A DNA stretch of 64,000 nucleotides from Piromyces finnis (lineage: Eukaryota; Neocallimastigomycota; Neocallimastigomycetes; Neocallimastigales; Neocallimastigaceae). Location: the NCBI GenBank assembly GCA_002104945.1, contig MCFH01000083.1, positions 62,001-126,000 of the forward strand, in the 5' to 3' direction. The notes beneath the pieces are model-generated. The model was not told the origin of the DNA. It did no database searches and saw nothing but the letters and a program-made list of their open reading frames with translations. The translations under genes and the position numbers were made by a program. Of the stretch, positions 46,190 to 55,630 are shown piece after piece (position 1 is the stretch's first letter; the number at the start of each line of letters is the position of its first letter).

Positions 46190-47569
46190 ATGAATTTGGA
46201 AGACTTTCCTGATAATGATATCGATTATATTTGTAATGAAATACATAAAAAATTTGAAAGAAATAAAAGCTTAATAACATATATTAATCAAGTTAATGAT
46301 AAAGTTAGAACCTTTTTAAAGAAAAAACATAAATCAGAAAAAATAGATTGTGATAAGTTTGTTAAATATATTGTTGATAAAATTGAGTTTCGTATGATAA
46401 AAGAAAATGTTCATGTTGGCATTTTAGCAGCTCAGTCAATTGGTGAACCGGTTACACAATCAGCATTAAGTTACTTTCATAACTTAACTAGTAATAAAGA
46501 AAATATTAATGGATTGAAGGAACTGTACAATATAACCCATAATAAGTTGGATTTCAGCGTAGCTGAATTCTACTTCAAATCAAAAGATTATGATAGAGTA
46601 TTAAAGAAGACGGTAATGAGCAATATGGAATATAAGACTTTAAATGATGTAGTTTTAGATGTTGTATATGATGGTTTCATCCTTCGCTTTTATTTATGCC
46701 GCCATACTATATTTAATTTCAGATTTCATCCCCAAACTATTTTTGATGCTCTAAAAAAATATTTAAATGATACAAAAAATATATTGAATACATGGGAAGC
46801 ATCTATAAATTTTTCGGATCTTTATATTCAATTTTCTCAACCTTCTTCAAAGTTTCTTGACTGGTTGGATGATCATCAAATTAAATATTTAGTAGATGTA
46901 GATATGATATGTGTTTATAAACAAAATGAAAATGAAAATGAAAATGAAAATGAAAATGAAAATGAAAATGAAAATGAAAATGAAAATGAAAATGAAAATG
47001 AAAATGAAAATGAAAATGAAAATGAAAATGAAAATGAAAATGAAAATGAAAATGAAAATGAAAATGAAAATGAAAATGTTGATTATAATAATACACATAT
47101 TAGGGAAAACAATAATATAAACTATTTTGATATTAATGAACATAATATTGGAAATATTAAATTTATGTCAAATATTATAAAAAAAAGAAATTTTATTACT
47201 GATTATTTTGAAGACCATAAATTAAAATTCGAAGAAAATGATAAATATTATATACTTGATAGTGGCTATATTAATTTAAATAAAGATGATATAACAAAAA
47301 TATTAGATAATGTTGTATTATCAGGAACTAAAGGGGTTGTTAAAGTTGAAAAGAACTTTATTGGAGATGAATTATATTTAGAGGTTACAGGATTAAACTT
47401 AAATTCTCTCTTTAATAATAAATATCTTGATAAGAATCGCTCTAGATATATCGTATATGGTAATTCAATGGACATTAACTTTGAATTACGTAAACAAAAT
47501 ATTTTAATGCAATTACAAAGAATTGTGAATGTTGATTCTTCCTCAACCTATAATAACCAACATATATAA
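46190..47569 (+). CDS. Viral RNA polymerase largest subunit (RPB1), C-terminal segment, ended early by TAA
   Basis: 459 residues. They start just before the bridge/trigger region. GILAAQSIGEPVTQSALSYF (about 82-101) is the trigger-loop motif of RPB1, followed by GLKELYNIT and a domain 5 jaw region. A Glu-Asn dipeptide expansion of about 26 units (46925-47080) interrupts the jaw. The clamp, active site NADFDGD and funnel are absent, so this is only the C-terminal part. The TAA at 47567-47569 falls inside the conserved helix that normally continues into the C-terminal cleft. The same frame resumes at once with ..LLTNFMCRDN and goes to 47839. It acts, if at all, together with a separately encoded N-terminal half. 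Confidence 0.88.
   Translation: MNLEDFPDNDIDYICNEIHKKFERNKSLITYINQVNDKVRTFLKKKHKSEKIDCDKFVKYIVDKIEFRMIKENVHVGILAAQSIGEPVTQSALSYFHNLTSNKENINGLKELYNITHNKLDFSVAEFYFKSKDYDRVLKKTVMSNMEYKTLNDVVLDVVYDGFILRFYLCRHTIFNFRFHPQTIFDALKKYLNDTKNILNTWEASINFSDLYIQFSQPSSKFLDWLDDHQIKYLVDVDMICVYKQNENENENENENENENENENENENENENENENENENENENENENENENENENVDYNNTHIRENNNINYFDINEHNIGNIKFMSNIIKKRNFITDYFEDHKLKFEENDKYYILDSGYINLNKDDITKILDNVVLSGTKGVVKVEKNFIGDELYLEVTGLNLNSLFNNKYLDKNRSRYIVYGNSMDINFELRKQNILMQLQRIVNVDSSSTYNNQHI
46925..47080 (+). repeat. Hexanucleotide repeat (GAAAAT)n inside the RPB1 gene
   Basis: About 26 near-perfect hexamers encoding alternating Asn and Glu. The length keeps the frame. It shows slippage-driven growth in a viral gene. 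Confidence 0.9.
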
Positions 47570-47584
47570 TTATTAACTAATTTT

Positions 47585-47839
47585 ATGTGTCGTGATAACA
47601 CAATTTTGCCAATGTCCCGTTTTGGAATGAAAAAAGGTAATTATTCTTTTATATCTCAATTATCTTTTGAAGATCCTTATAGCGTAATTCAAGATGTATT
47701 CTATGGTGTCAAAGATAATTTAACATCTATATCTTCAAAGTTGATTACAGGAATATATAATGATAATGAAGAAGAAAATACTGAAAATACTGAAAAAGAT
47801 AAAAAGAATGATAAGAACGAGAAGAATGAAAAAGATTAA
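47585..47839 (+). pseudogene. C-terminal end of RPB1 beyond the in-frame TAA
   Basis: The frame is the same as at 46190-47569; only the TAA separates them. MCRDNTILPMSRFGMKKGN and then FISQLSFEDPYSVIQD correspond to the last conserved RPB1 block (ITRHG.. then RCSFEET). After it comes a Glu/Lys/Asn-rich tail with no heptad CTD. Because it is conserved and in frame, it was recently part of one protein, or it is expressed by readthrough or re-initiation at the internal Met. Confidence 0.8.
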
Positions 47840-48190
47840 ATACACTGAAAATAAATAAGAAATATTAGAAGAACTAGCATGATTTTATTTTAATATTATT
47901 TTTATTTTATATTCTTAATTTTGATATACAAAGTCATATAATGTTATTACACTTTTTTTTTTTAAAAAAAATAAAATATTATCTTTAATTATAAAATATT
48001 TTTATTAATAAACATAATTAAATATTAGTAAGTAATTATAAATGTAGTTTTAAAAAATATATAATAGATATAAAAAATACTTTTTTTAAAAAAAATATAT
48101 TTAGTGTATAAGAATATTATAAATATTTAAATAGTAAATTATTTTTTATTTCTTTCTAGATTAGTAATTATATTTATAACATAAAATAAA
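47840..48190. terminator. Convergent intergenic region with two T(n)A(n) palindromes
   Basis: T11A8 (47953-47971) and T7A8 (48081-48095) lie between the end of RPB1 (+) and the end of the DNA polymerase (-). Long runs of T terminate early transcripts in several NCLDVs; the role here is inferred. Confidence 0.45.
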
Positions 48191-51100
48191 TTATAATAAA
48201 TCACTAATATTTGTATTTAAAACTTTTAATAAACTTTTGAATCCTGTTTCTACATAATGATAATAATAATATTGATAATCTAGTTTAGGCTTACTAATAT
48301 TTTTATTTTTAGTAGCCTTTTCACATATATTTTTGTACAAGTCTAAAGATATCATTTTGTCTCCTAATAATTTTGAATTCTCATTAAATGCAAATGAATT
48401 GGTATCTATAATTATATATTCAACTTTTTCACCAACTTTATAATCCAAGTTATACATTTTATGGTTATTAACAAAGAGTAAAACATAGTAAGACTTATTA
48501 ACGTACTTTGGTCCAATAGACAATTTCATAATCAACTTTTCTAATGGTACATCACCAGAAAGCAACTTATTTTTCATTTCTAGTACCTTATTACGTATCA
48601 GGTTTTCTGGATAATCAAAAAGTATCATATATAAAAATATTTTATAATAATCTCTAATGAAAATACAAGTATTCTTTTTAATAATATCTATCCCTTTGAT
48701 ATACAATTCCGATGTATTTGCCAAAACACCACAGTATTTCTTTTTGGAAATAATTAACATTCTTTTAAATGTGTTTTCATATTTTAGATGCATTCCTTCG
48801 GGTAATTGATCGGTAACATATTCTGCTACTAATTTACAGTCTTCAATAAATTTATTAATATTAAAATCTTTAGTATCATGATATTTTTCGCTACTTTTAT
48901 TTTCTACATCCTTCTTATATTCAATAAGACATGAATCTGTATCACCATAAATTACTCTAAATTTGGTATTTTCACAAATTAAGGCAATCGTTTTATTCAA
49001 GTAGTTTCTTCCCATTCCTGTGGTACATTCAGCACCTGGTAGGAATCTTAAATACTTTAAAGAACCCGAGCCAAGACACCCATAAATAGAATTAGCTTGT
49101 ATCTTTAATGCATATTGACGTTTATCATATATAATATAATCGGATCCAGATGCCTTTTTCATCATGTTTTTATAGCGAATTCTTTCTGAAAGAAGTAACT
49201 TCATCATTCGAGGTAAGATGCCAACATGACTTTTTGTAAAATAATACACTTTATTCCCTATATCAATTTTATGATACTCATCTTCCGCATACTTTCCAAT
49301 ATCACTGTTATGAATTAATGTTGTATAGCATATATTATGCGTAATGATGACACTTGGATATAAACTTGTAAAATCCAGCATAGTACAATAATTGTATACA
49401 CCGGATAATGGTTCAATAACAGTAGCACCTTTATAGCTAGATATATCAGAATTATCAATATCTATGCAAATATTATTATCATAGCAATATTTATATAATA
49501 AATTTGCAAATTTTTTACTCTGCCCGTTTTTATAAACTTCATCAACCCGGATTCTTGAAGTTTTGGCAATTTCTAAAAGTTGAATCCATTGATATGAAAT
49601 GTTAAATATTTCTAGAGTTAGGATGGAATCCATAATACAATACATTGCCACTTTATTTAAAGAATCATTGGTATTTTCGTAAATTAAATAAAACATGTCT
49701 TTGAAGGGTAAATCGATTTTATGCTTATTTAATAGTTGCTCAGAAACATAATTTAAACTAGCCGATGGCATATTTAAAGATTTTGCGTATTTGAAAATAT
49801 CAATTGTAATTCTACCTGGAATCTTAAGTTCAACTTCATTATTAGAAGTAGTCATGAATTTTGTTGGCATATTTAGAATTCTATTGGCCTTAAATGGTGA
49901 ATCCTTCTGATCAATAATCGAATACATACCAGCTCTTTGGGCTAAGTATTTATAATCGAATCCAAAAGTATTATAACCGATAATTAGGTCCGGATCCAAT
50001 TTCCGGATTTGATTAAAAAATTCACAAATTAAGTCATATTCTGATTCCACAAATATAATATCATATTTATCATTTAAAATATCACTTTTTAGAATTTTAT
50101 CCTTTTTAGATTTTTCGTGTTTCATAATAAATTCTTCTATTGGTTCTAATGAGCTTTCTTCCTCTTCCTCTTTCTTTGTAAAACTATTTAGAGAATTTTT
50201 AATCAACTTTTCATTTTTCAAACTATTATTTAGTATACTTTTTAGTCTATTAAATCTACTTTTAATATCACAATTATATGTGCAGTTATTATTATTTAAA
50301 AGCGCTTTTAGTCTATGATATCTTTTTTCCACCTCAATATCATTAGTTTTAATAATAACACTATTATTATTATTATCATTTTTATTATTTTTATTGTTGT
50401 TAATACTTGTAGTAGGGTTAGTAGAGGAAAAAGAAGATAAGGTTGTTGTAGTGTCATTAATAAAAAATGAATTATTTATATCCATACAAACTGATTTAGA
50501 TTTACTACAATTAATTGTATTATCAACAGTGCTAGTATGAATTGAATTATTATAATCATTTATAGTATTACTCATATTACTATTGATATTTAAACTATCC
50601 ACTTTTTGTTTTTCTTTTGCAATTACTGAATTGCACTTAACACCAACATCTAATTTATCTAATTCAATGGAACCTTGGTCATCTTTGTAACTTTTATTAA
50701 TATTATTAATATTATTAATATTATTGCTATTTTCATTTTCGATTTTTTTATCAAAAAATACAAAATTTTTGCACGAATTATTAAATTTATTGATATCAAT
50801 AAAAGATATAAATGAAGGACTAATTTCATTTAATTGTGACCGATTTACAATATTATTTTTGTCTTTGTACTTTACACAAATAGCAATATTTCTTTGAATG
50901 TCTTTATAATGATATACAATACTAACAGTTGATATATAGTCATTATATAAATAGCAATTTGGAAAAGATTCAAAATCATGAGACATGCATTCTATATCAA
51001 ACGACAATATAGAGGGTTCCGGATAATTGTCTATTTTTTTTTCATGAATATCTTTATAGCTGATGATATATTCCTTATTGAAAGTGGTATATTTTTCCAT

Positions 51101-51481
51101 TTCATTTTTTTGGTATACATTTGAATAAATCCATCCAATGGTATCTAGATTTTGAGTTGAAAGAAAAGATGACACTAAGTCAACATTAAATAGAGTTGTA
51201 TGAAATGAAGCGTATTCAGAATATTTTTTAAAATACACTTTATAAACTTTCTTTTCTCCATCGAGGTAATGACGTAATAATCTTTTGTGTAAAACTTCTT
51301 TTTTATTATTAATATAATTAAAATTATTCATATTTATGGATTCAGAATATTTAAACAATGGAAAATCCTTAATAACAACTGCTATTTTATCATTATTTTT
51401 GTTATACCCAAATCCGATAATAATAGGTGAATCGTCATTAATGAATAATTCCCAATTATAAATAAAACAAGTTAATACCAT
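48191..51481 (-). CDS. Family B DNA polymerase of NCLDV type
   Basis: 1096 residues from ATG 51481, uninterrupted. Exonuclease motifs: SFDIECMSHD (about 158-167), IIGYNTFGFDYKYL (about 498-511), YCIMDSILT (about 613). Polymerase motifs: A, DFTSLYPSVI (about 697-706); B, KIQANSIYGCLG (about 787-798); C, IYGDTDSCL (about 843-851). A long Asn/Ser-rich insertion (about 240-460) splits the exonuclease domain. Size, 3'-5' exonuclease and motif A spelling fit the cytoplasmic large DNA viruses, not the protein-primed polymerases of yeast linear plasmids. All catalytic carboxylates are present, so the frame could still make an active enzyme. The start is 70 bases from the end of the 146-codon gene upstream on the same strand. 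Confidence 0.92.
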   Translation of the reverse strand: MVLTCFIYNWELFINDDSPIIIGFGYNKNNDKIAVVIKDFPLFKYSESINMNNFNYINNKKEVLHKRLLRHYLDGEKKVYKVYFKKYSEYASFHTTLFNVDLVSSFLSTQNLDTIGWIYSNVYQKNEMEKYTTFNKEYIISYKDIHEKKIDNYPEPSILSFDIECMSHDFESFPNCYLYNDYISTVSIVYHYKDIQRNIAICVKYKDKNNIVNRSQLNEISPSFISFIDINKFNNSCKNFVFFDKKIENENSNNINNINNINKSYKDDQGSIELDKLDVGVKCNSVIAKEKQKVDSLNINSNMSNTINDYNNSIHTSTVDNTINCSKSKSVCMDINNSFFINDTTTTLSSFSSTNPTTSINNNKNNKNDNNNNSVIIKTNDIEVEKRYHRLKALLNNNNCTYNCDIKSRFNRLKSILNNSLKNEKLIKNSLNSFTKKEEEEESSLEPIEEFIMKHEKSKKDKILKSDILNDKYDIIFVESEYDLICEFFNQIRKLDPDLIIGYNTFGFDYKYLAQRAGMYSIIDQKDSPFKANRILNMPTKFMTTSNNEVELKIPGRITIDIFKYAKSLNMPSASLNYVSEQLLNKHKIDLPFKDMFYLIYENTNDSLNKVAMYCIMDSILTLEIFNISYQWIQLLEIAKTSRIRVDEVYKNGQSKKFANLLYKYCYDNNICIDIDNSDISSYKGATVIEPLSGVYNYCTMLDFTSLYPSVIITHNICYTTLIHNSDIGKYAEDEYHKIDIGNKVYYFTKSHVGILPRMMKLLLSERIRYKNMMKKASGSDYIIYDKRQYALKIQANSIYGCLGSGSLKYLRFLPGAECTTGMGRNYLNKTIALICENTKFRVIYGDTDSCLIEYKKDVENKSSEKYHDTKDFNINKFIEDCKLVAEYVTDQLPEGMHLKYENTFKRMLIISKKKYCGVLANTSELYIKGIDIIKKNTCIFIRDYYKIFLYMILFDYPENLIRNKVLEMKNKLLSGDVPLEKLIMKLSIGPKYVNKSYYVLLFVNNHKMYNLDYKVGEKVEYIIIDTNSFAFNENSKLLGDKMISLDLYKNICEKATKNKNISKPKLDYQYYYYHYVETGFKSLLKVLNTNISDLL

Positions 51482-51552
51482 ATTTGAAATATTAGAACAA
51501 TAAAATTATATGTTTACCAAAATATGTATTTAAAATAAAAAATCAATTATAA

Positions 51553-51993
51553 TTATAATGAAACATATTTATCATTACCAATTAAATTATATATATGTAA
51601 ATAGCGAATAATATCAAAAGCATATTCCATATGACTTTCATCATTGTCCATTCTCATAATGTCTTTTAAAAGTTCATTAATTTTACCCCTATAATTAGGA
51701 TTATTAATGTCATTGGAATGAAATTTCGGATATTCATAATTCTTAATAATATAAATTAAATATAGCATCGAAATATTTAATTTATTGAAGCGATTTTCGT
51801 TTTCATTTGAATCACTACGATAAAATATATGAACCTTTAAGAAATCGATAAATTCATTAACGTATAATGAATTGCTATACTTTCCAGTAGTAGTACTTAA
51901 CAATTTATAGTGAATTTGCTGATGGATACTTTTATCATAGCTGAAACTGTTTCCTTTTAATTGATGAGTAATTTTAGAAGAGTCTAAATTCAT
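51553..51993 (-). CDS. Unknown protein of the viral block (146 aa)
   Basis: ATG at 51993; ends 70 bases before the DNA polymerase start, on the same strand, so the two may share a promoter region. Helix-rich, no Cys, no membrane segment, no family recognised. The balanced amino-acid mix compared with the surrounding AT-rich DNA supports a real gene. Confidence 0.55.
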   Translation of the reverse strand: MNLDSSKITHQLKGNSFSYDKSIHQQIHYKLLSTTTGKYSNSLYVNEFIDFLKVHIFYRSDSNENENRFNKLNISMLYLIYIIKNYEYPKFHSNDINNPNYRGKINELLKDIMRMDNDESHMEYAFDIIRYLHIYNLIGNDKYVSL

Positions 51994-52400
51994 TTTTATT
52001 TAACTTACTTTTTATCAAATGAACCTAATTATTTTAATCATTTTATATATTATAATCTATTACTAAATCAGTTAATTAACTAATTAATTAAATTTTTTAT
52101 TTAATTAATTATTTATAAACCTATTAATTTTAAATATATATATATCTAATTAAATGCATTTTTTTGTATATAATAAGATAAAACTTAATATTTATAATCA
52201 ATTAATTGGTGTATTTAAAAATAAACAAATATATATTTGTTTATATAAATACTCAATGATATTCCATTCACAACAAATGATTTTTATTTCATTTAATTAA
52301 TATTTTATAAATTATAAATTAGAAAGTAAAGTTTCTGTTTTTTTTAATCCTTATAAATAAGAAAAACTAAAAAAAAAAAAAAAAAAGTATAAATCAAGAA
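51994..52400. promoter_or_regulatory. Divergent intergenic region with a long A-tract before 52401
   Basis: A run of about 18 A (about 52369-52386) sits just before AGTATAAATCAAGAAATG. TTAATTAA repeats lie near 52075-52110. A-rich leaders directly before start codons are common in late poxvirus-like transcripts; whether this is one is not shown. Confidence 0.3.
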
Positions 52401-52985
52401 ATGTCAGAAGTAGTAAAGAATCTATCTCAAATGAGATTAAATGAACTAAAGCGTACAGCAATTACTGACGCCATTACTCTTGTCTTAAATACGATAAGTA
52501 AGCAAGTTTCAATAACCAAAAAAGATAAATCTTTTACTGTTAAGAAATTAACAAAAACAATAGAATTAATGTACAAATTACTTGCTGACTTAAATAACGA
52601 CCAATTCCCTTTGGATATTATTAGTTCATTGAAACCTCACATCACAAGCAGCTTAAGCAATACATTTTGTTACAAACCACCACTTAAAAGTAGTAGTAAA
52701 AAGGAAATCTTTGAAAGTACACCAATTATATTTACTCCTAATATTCAATTAGCTTTAGAAATTTCTTACAAAGAAATTAAAAAGGATATCAAATTACAAA
52801 AATTGCCAGAGTATTATCACTTCTTTGTATTACCTTTAAATATTGATGATAAAGAATACATTATTACCTATGCTGAAGAAAACAAATATTCAAAACGTGA
52901 AATTATTGAGATATTACTCGATAATGTCGAAATTAGTAAAGATGCACTTTCTAAGGAAATTAAAACTAAATATGAATTTATTTAA
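52401..52985 (+). CDS. Unknown protein of the viral block (194 aa)
   Basis: ATG start after a long A-tract. Lys-rich, alpha/beta, with a basic N-terminal half (RLNELKRTAITDAI, then ITKKDKSFTVKK) and an acidic C-terminus. One Cys only. Base composition is less AT-rich than the neighbours, suggesting strong coding constraint. No family recognised. Confidence 0.55.
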   Translation: MSEVVKNLSQMRLNELKRTAITDAITLVLNTISKQVSITKKDKSFTVKKLTKTIELMYKLLADLNNDQFPLDIISSLKPHITSSLSNTFCYKPPLKSSSKKEIFESTPIIFTPNIQLALEISYKEIKKDIKLQKLPEYYHFFVLPLNIDDKEYIITYAEENKYSKREIIEILLDNVEISKDALSKEIKTKYEFI

Positions 52986-53020
52986 TGAAATTTTATTTAT
53001 GCCCTAACCTTTTTAGCATA

Positions 53021-53176
53021 ATAATAATAATAATAAAAATCTTATAAAAATAATAAAAATCTTATAAAAATAATAAAAATCTTATAAAAATAATAAAAAT
53101 CTTATAAAAATAATAAAAATCTTATAAAAATAATAAAAATCTTATAAAAATAATAAAAATCTTATAAAAATAATTT
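53021..53176. repeat. Perfect 20-bp tandem repeat, about seven copies
   Basis: The unit CTTATAAAAATAATAAAAAT is repeated without visible change from about 53041 to 53160, with partial units on each side. It begins about 40 bp after the stop of the 194-codon gene. No open frame. Confidence 0.92.
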
Positions 53177-53638
53177 ATTTAGTTATTAAAAAGATATATT
53201 TATATATATTTGTAAATAGTTTAGTTATGACGTCATTAATTCATCTATTTTACTAATGTTATTGGATGTTTAAATTGGAATAATATATGTAATTAACATT
53301 AATTATAATAATGATAATAAAGAGAGTTATATGATGATTGATATATAAATAAAATTATTTGATTTATATAAATGAATATACATTATATTCTATTTAAATT
53401 TTTAATCTAAGTAAATAAATTATTATTAAAGATTAAAGTTATTTTTTTTTTTAAAAGTAAAAATTAATGTCAGTTTATGTAAGAATTCTATCAATATAAA
53501 ATGCATTAAATTCTCATTAACTTATAATTTAAATATATTAAAATTTTCAATTTTATTTTTAAAATGAAAATAAGTTTATTTTATTTTATGTTTACAAAGT
53601 CTTCTTTAATAATAATCTATTAATACAATAATTTGTTA
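53177..53638. other. AT-rich spacer upstream of the D5-like helicase gene
   Basis: Contains a T11A4 run at about 53442 and nothing else recognisable. No trace of a primase coding sequence that could have been lost from the following gene. Confidence 0.4.
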
Positions 53639-55426
53639 ATGGTATCCTTAAGTACAAAAGAAATAGAGACAGATGGTATTAATATATACCATCCAATTGT
53701 ATACTTTTTATTTATCTTGTTAAAACATGATGAAACCAAAAAATCAAAATCTTATACATTAATTGCTAACTACCTAAAAACATATAATGTACAAATTGAT
53801 AAAAAAGATGAAAAAGATACAATGACAAATATAGAAATTGGAATTCTTAATAACCGATTAAATAATATAAAGATTGAGGAAAACAATGCTTTGGAAAATA
53901 AAAAGTTCAAAAATGATATTATTGACATAATTTATAGTTGTATTGACGAATTTGGATTACGCATTGTAAATATTGCCCGATTAATGACTATAAAAAAATA
54001 TTACAGTAAAACAGTATTAACAAATCATTCCATATTCAATATATTTATTATTTTAAATTTGGGATATTTTGTATACAGTGATAAAGAATGGTATAAATTT
54101 TTCTATAGTCTTAATGGATGGGAATCGATTAGTTCTTACGATATAGCTAAAGAAATAAATTTATATTTAACCGGAAACCTTAAGAATATGTGCCTCGAAT
54201 ACAATATATCTTTGGATGGCATCACTAATGAATTAATGAATTTCTTTACCAATCATACCATAATCTACAATCATTTGGAACAACTTGAAACCTTCTTTTA
54301 TACATATGATTTTATTAAACGCATTGATAAAGGTAATGTATTAAGATTCGAAGATTATGTTTATGATTTTGGTATCAATGCTCCACGTCCTGGACGTCCT
54401 AATGACTTTTGTCTGAAATCAACCAATTACAATTACTACAATGATAACAAAGATAAAATAGAAGAAGTCTATCAATTTCTAAGAGAAATTTTCGTTGAGG
54501 ATGATTTAATAGAATATGTATTGAAAGTGATTGCTTCTACCCTTACTCTTGGTAATAAATTACGTTCCATTCTATTTTTCATTGGATCTGGTCGTAATGG
54601 TAAAACTACCTTTACCAATATGTTGCGACTTGCACTTGGAGATTATGCTGCCACTCCAAACGTATCTTTATTTTTAGGAAAGTCTACAAGCGCCGATAAA
54701 CCTAGTCCTCATATGATGGATCTTAATAACTGCAGAATTTCGATATGTGAAGAACCAGATGCACGATCTATCAATATCACCGGTGATGCTAAAGCCATTA
54801 CAGGAAATGTCGGGTATATTAAGACTAGATCTTTGTATAAGGATTTGCAAACCGTTTATGTTGATTTGTTACCGATTATCAATACCAATGATAAATTAAC
54901 TATATCCAATTTGGACAATGCTTTAATTGACAGAATCTTGGTAATTCCTTTCACTCAACGTTTTGTGAACAAGATGAATATTTCAATATTATCCTCCACT
55001 CAAAACATTAACAATACCTCCATCAAGCATGCCAATACAATGTGGCAAGGTTCCCATGTTCAAAGTTATGCTGAAGCATTAATGCACATCTTGATTCAAA
55101 ATTATCAAAAGGACTATACGAATCTGGAGATCCCTCAAAGTGTAATTCATGCCACAAAGCATTTCATTATGAGATGTGATCATATCGCTCGATTCTTAGA
55201 AAAGTATATTATTGATAAAAATGACACTTTTGCCATTCCTATCGATGAACTTTATTCCTTATATAAAAATTGGTTTAAGCAATATGTTTCAACTAGAGCT
55301 ATTAATTACAGTTTGGAAGATTTTCGTATGGATTTAATTAAATACAATATAAGAATAAACAATGTAATGACAACTGATACCAACCGTTCAATTGAATCTA
55401 TTATTGGTTATCGAATATTAAATTAA
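53639..55426 (+). CDS. D5-like SF3 helicase (primase-helicase C-terminal part)
   Basis: 595 residues from ATG 53639; an upstream TTG is a poor start. The D5_N-type region precedes an SF3 ATPase core: Walker A FIGSGRNGKTTFTN (about 314-327), an acidic Walker B region RISICEEPDA (about 363-372), and motif C LLPIINTNDK (about 409-418) followed by an Arg-finger-like DRILVIPF. SF3 helicases of this kind form a hexameric ring at viral replication forks; in NCLDVs they are usually fused to an N-terminal archaeo-eukaryotic primase. The roughly 300 residues before the ATPase do not show primase motifs, so the primase is absent or separate. All helicase motifs look intact. Confidence 0.87.
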   Translation: MVSLSTKEIETDGINIYHPIVYFLFILLKHDETKKSKSYTLIANYLKTYNVQIDKKDEKDTMTNIEIGILNNRLNNIKIEENNALENKKFKNDIIDIIYSCIDEFGLRIVNIARLMTIKKYYSKTVLTNHSIFNIFIILNLGYFVYSDKEWYKFFYSLNGWESISSYDIAKEINLYLTGNLKNMCLEYNISLDGITNELMNFFTNHTIIYNHLEQLETFFYTYDFIKRIDKGNVLRFEDYVYDFGINAPRPGRPNDFCLKSTNYNYYNDNKDKIEEVYQFLREIFVEDDLIEYVLKVIASTLTLGNKLRSILFFIGSGRNGKTTFTNMLRLALGDYAATPNVSLFLGKSTSADKPSPHMMDLNNCRISICEEPDARSINITGDAKAITGNVGYIKTRSLYKDLQTVYVDLLPIINTNDKLTISNLDNALIDRILVIPFTQRFVNKMNISILSSTQNINNTSIKHANTMWQGSHVQSYAEALMHILIQNYQKDYTNLEIPQSVIHATKHFIMRCDHIARFLEKYIIDKNDTFAIPIDELYSLYKNWFKQYVSTRAINYSLEDFRMDLIKYNIRINNVMTTDTNRSIESIIGYRILN

Positions 55427-55630
55427 AATTTCTTATCAAATTAAAATTTTAATATTATATAGTTACTCTATAGCTCTTGTTGATATATATATATATTTAT
55501 ATATATATAAATGTGATAATAATTTAAAATAATAAAATAATTTTTCACTATTTTATTAAATTTTTATAAAAATTAAAATATTGCAAAATTAAATGTTAGT
55601 TTTATAGGTTGAAAAGTACATGTATTATAT
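55427..55630. other. Spacer between the D5-like gene and copy B
   Basis: 204 bp of AT-rich DNA with TATATATA repeats at 55480-55510. The last five bases, TATAT, are the target duplicated by copy B. Confidence 0.5.

Noticed and set aside
46881-47143. His-Phe and Ile-Phe dipeptide frames opposite RPB1
   Set aside because: Shadows of the GAAAAT hexamer array.
26417-47839. Reassigned stop codons as a common explanation for the TAG at 31028 and TAA at 47567
   Set aside because: Most other genes in the window end cleanly at TAA at the expected C-terminus and show no internal stops, and the two cases involve different codons in a host and a viral gene.
37271-55426. Yeast-type cytoplasmic linear plasmid (killer plasmid) integration
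   Set aside because: Those plasmids have protein-primed PolB and no D5 helicase; here PolB is of the large exonuclease-bearing type, with D5 and RPB2 of NCLDV style.
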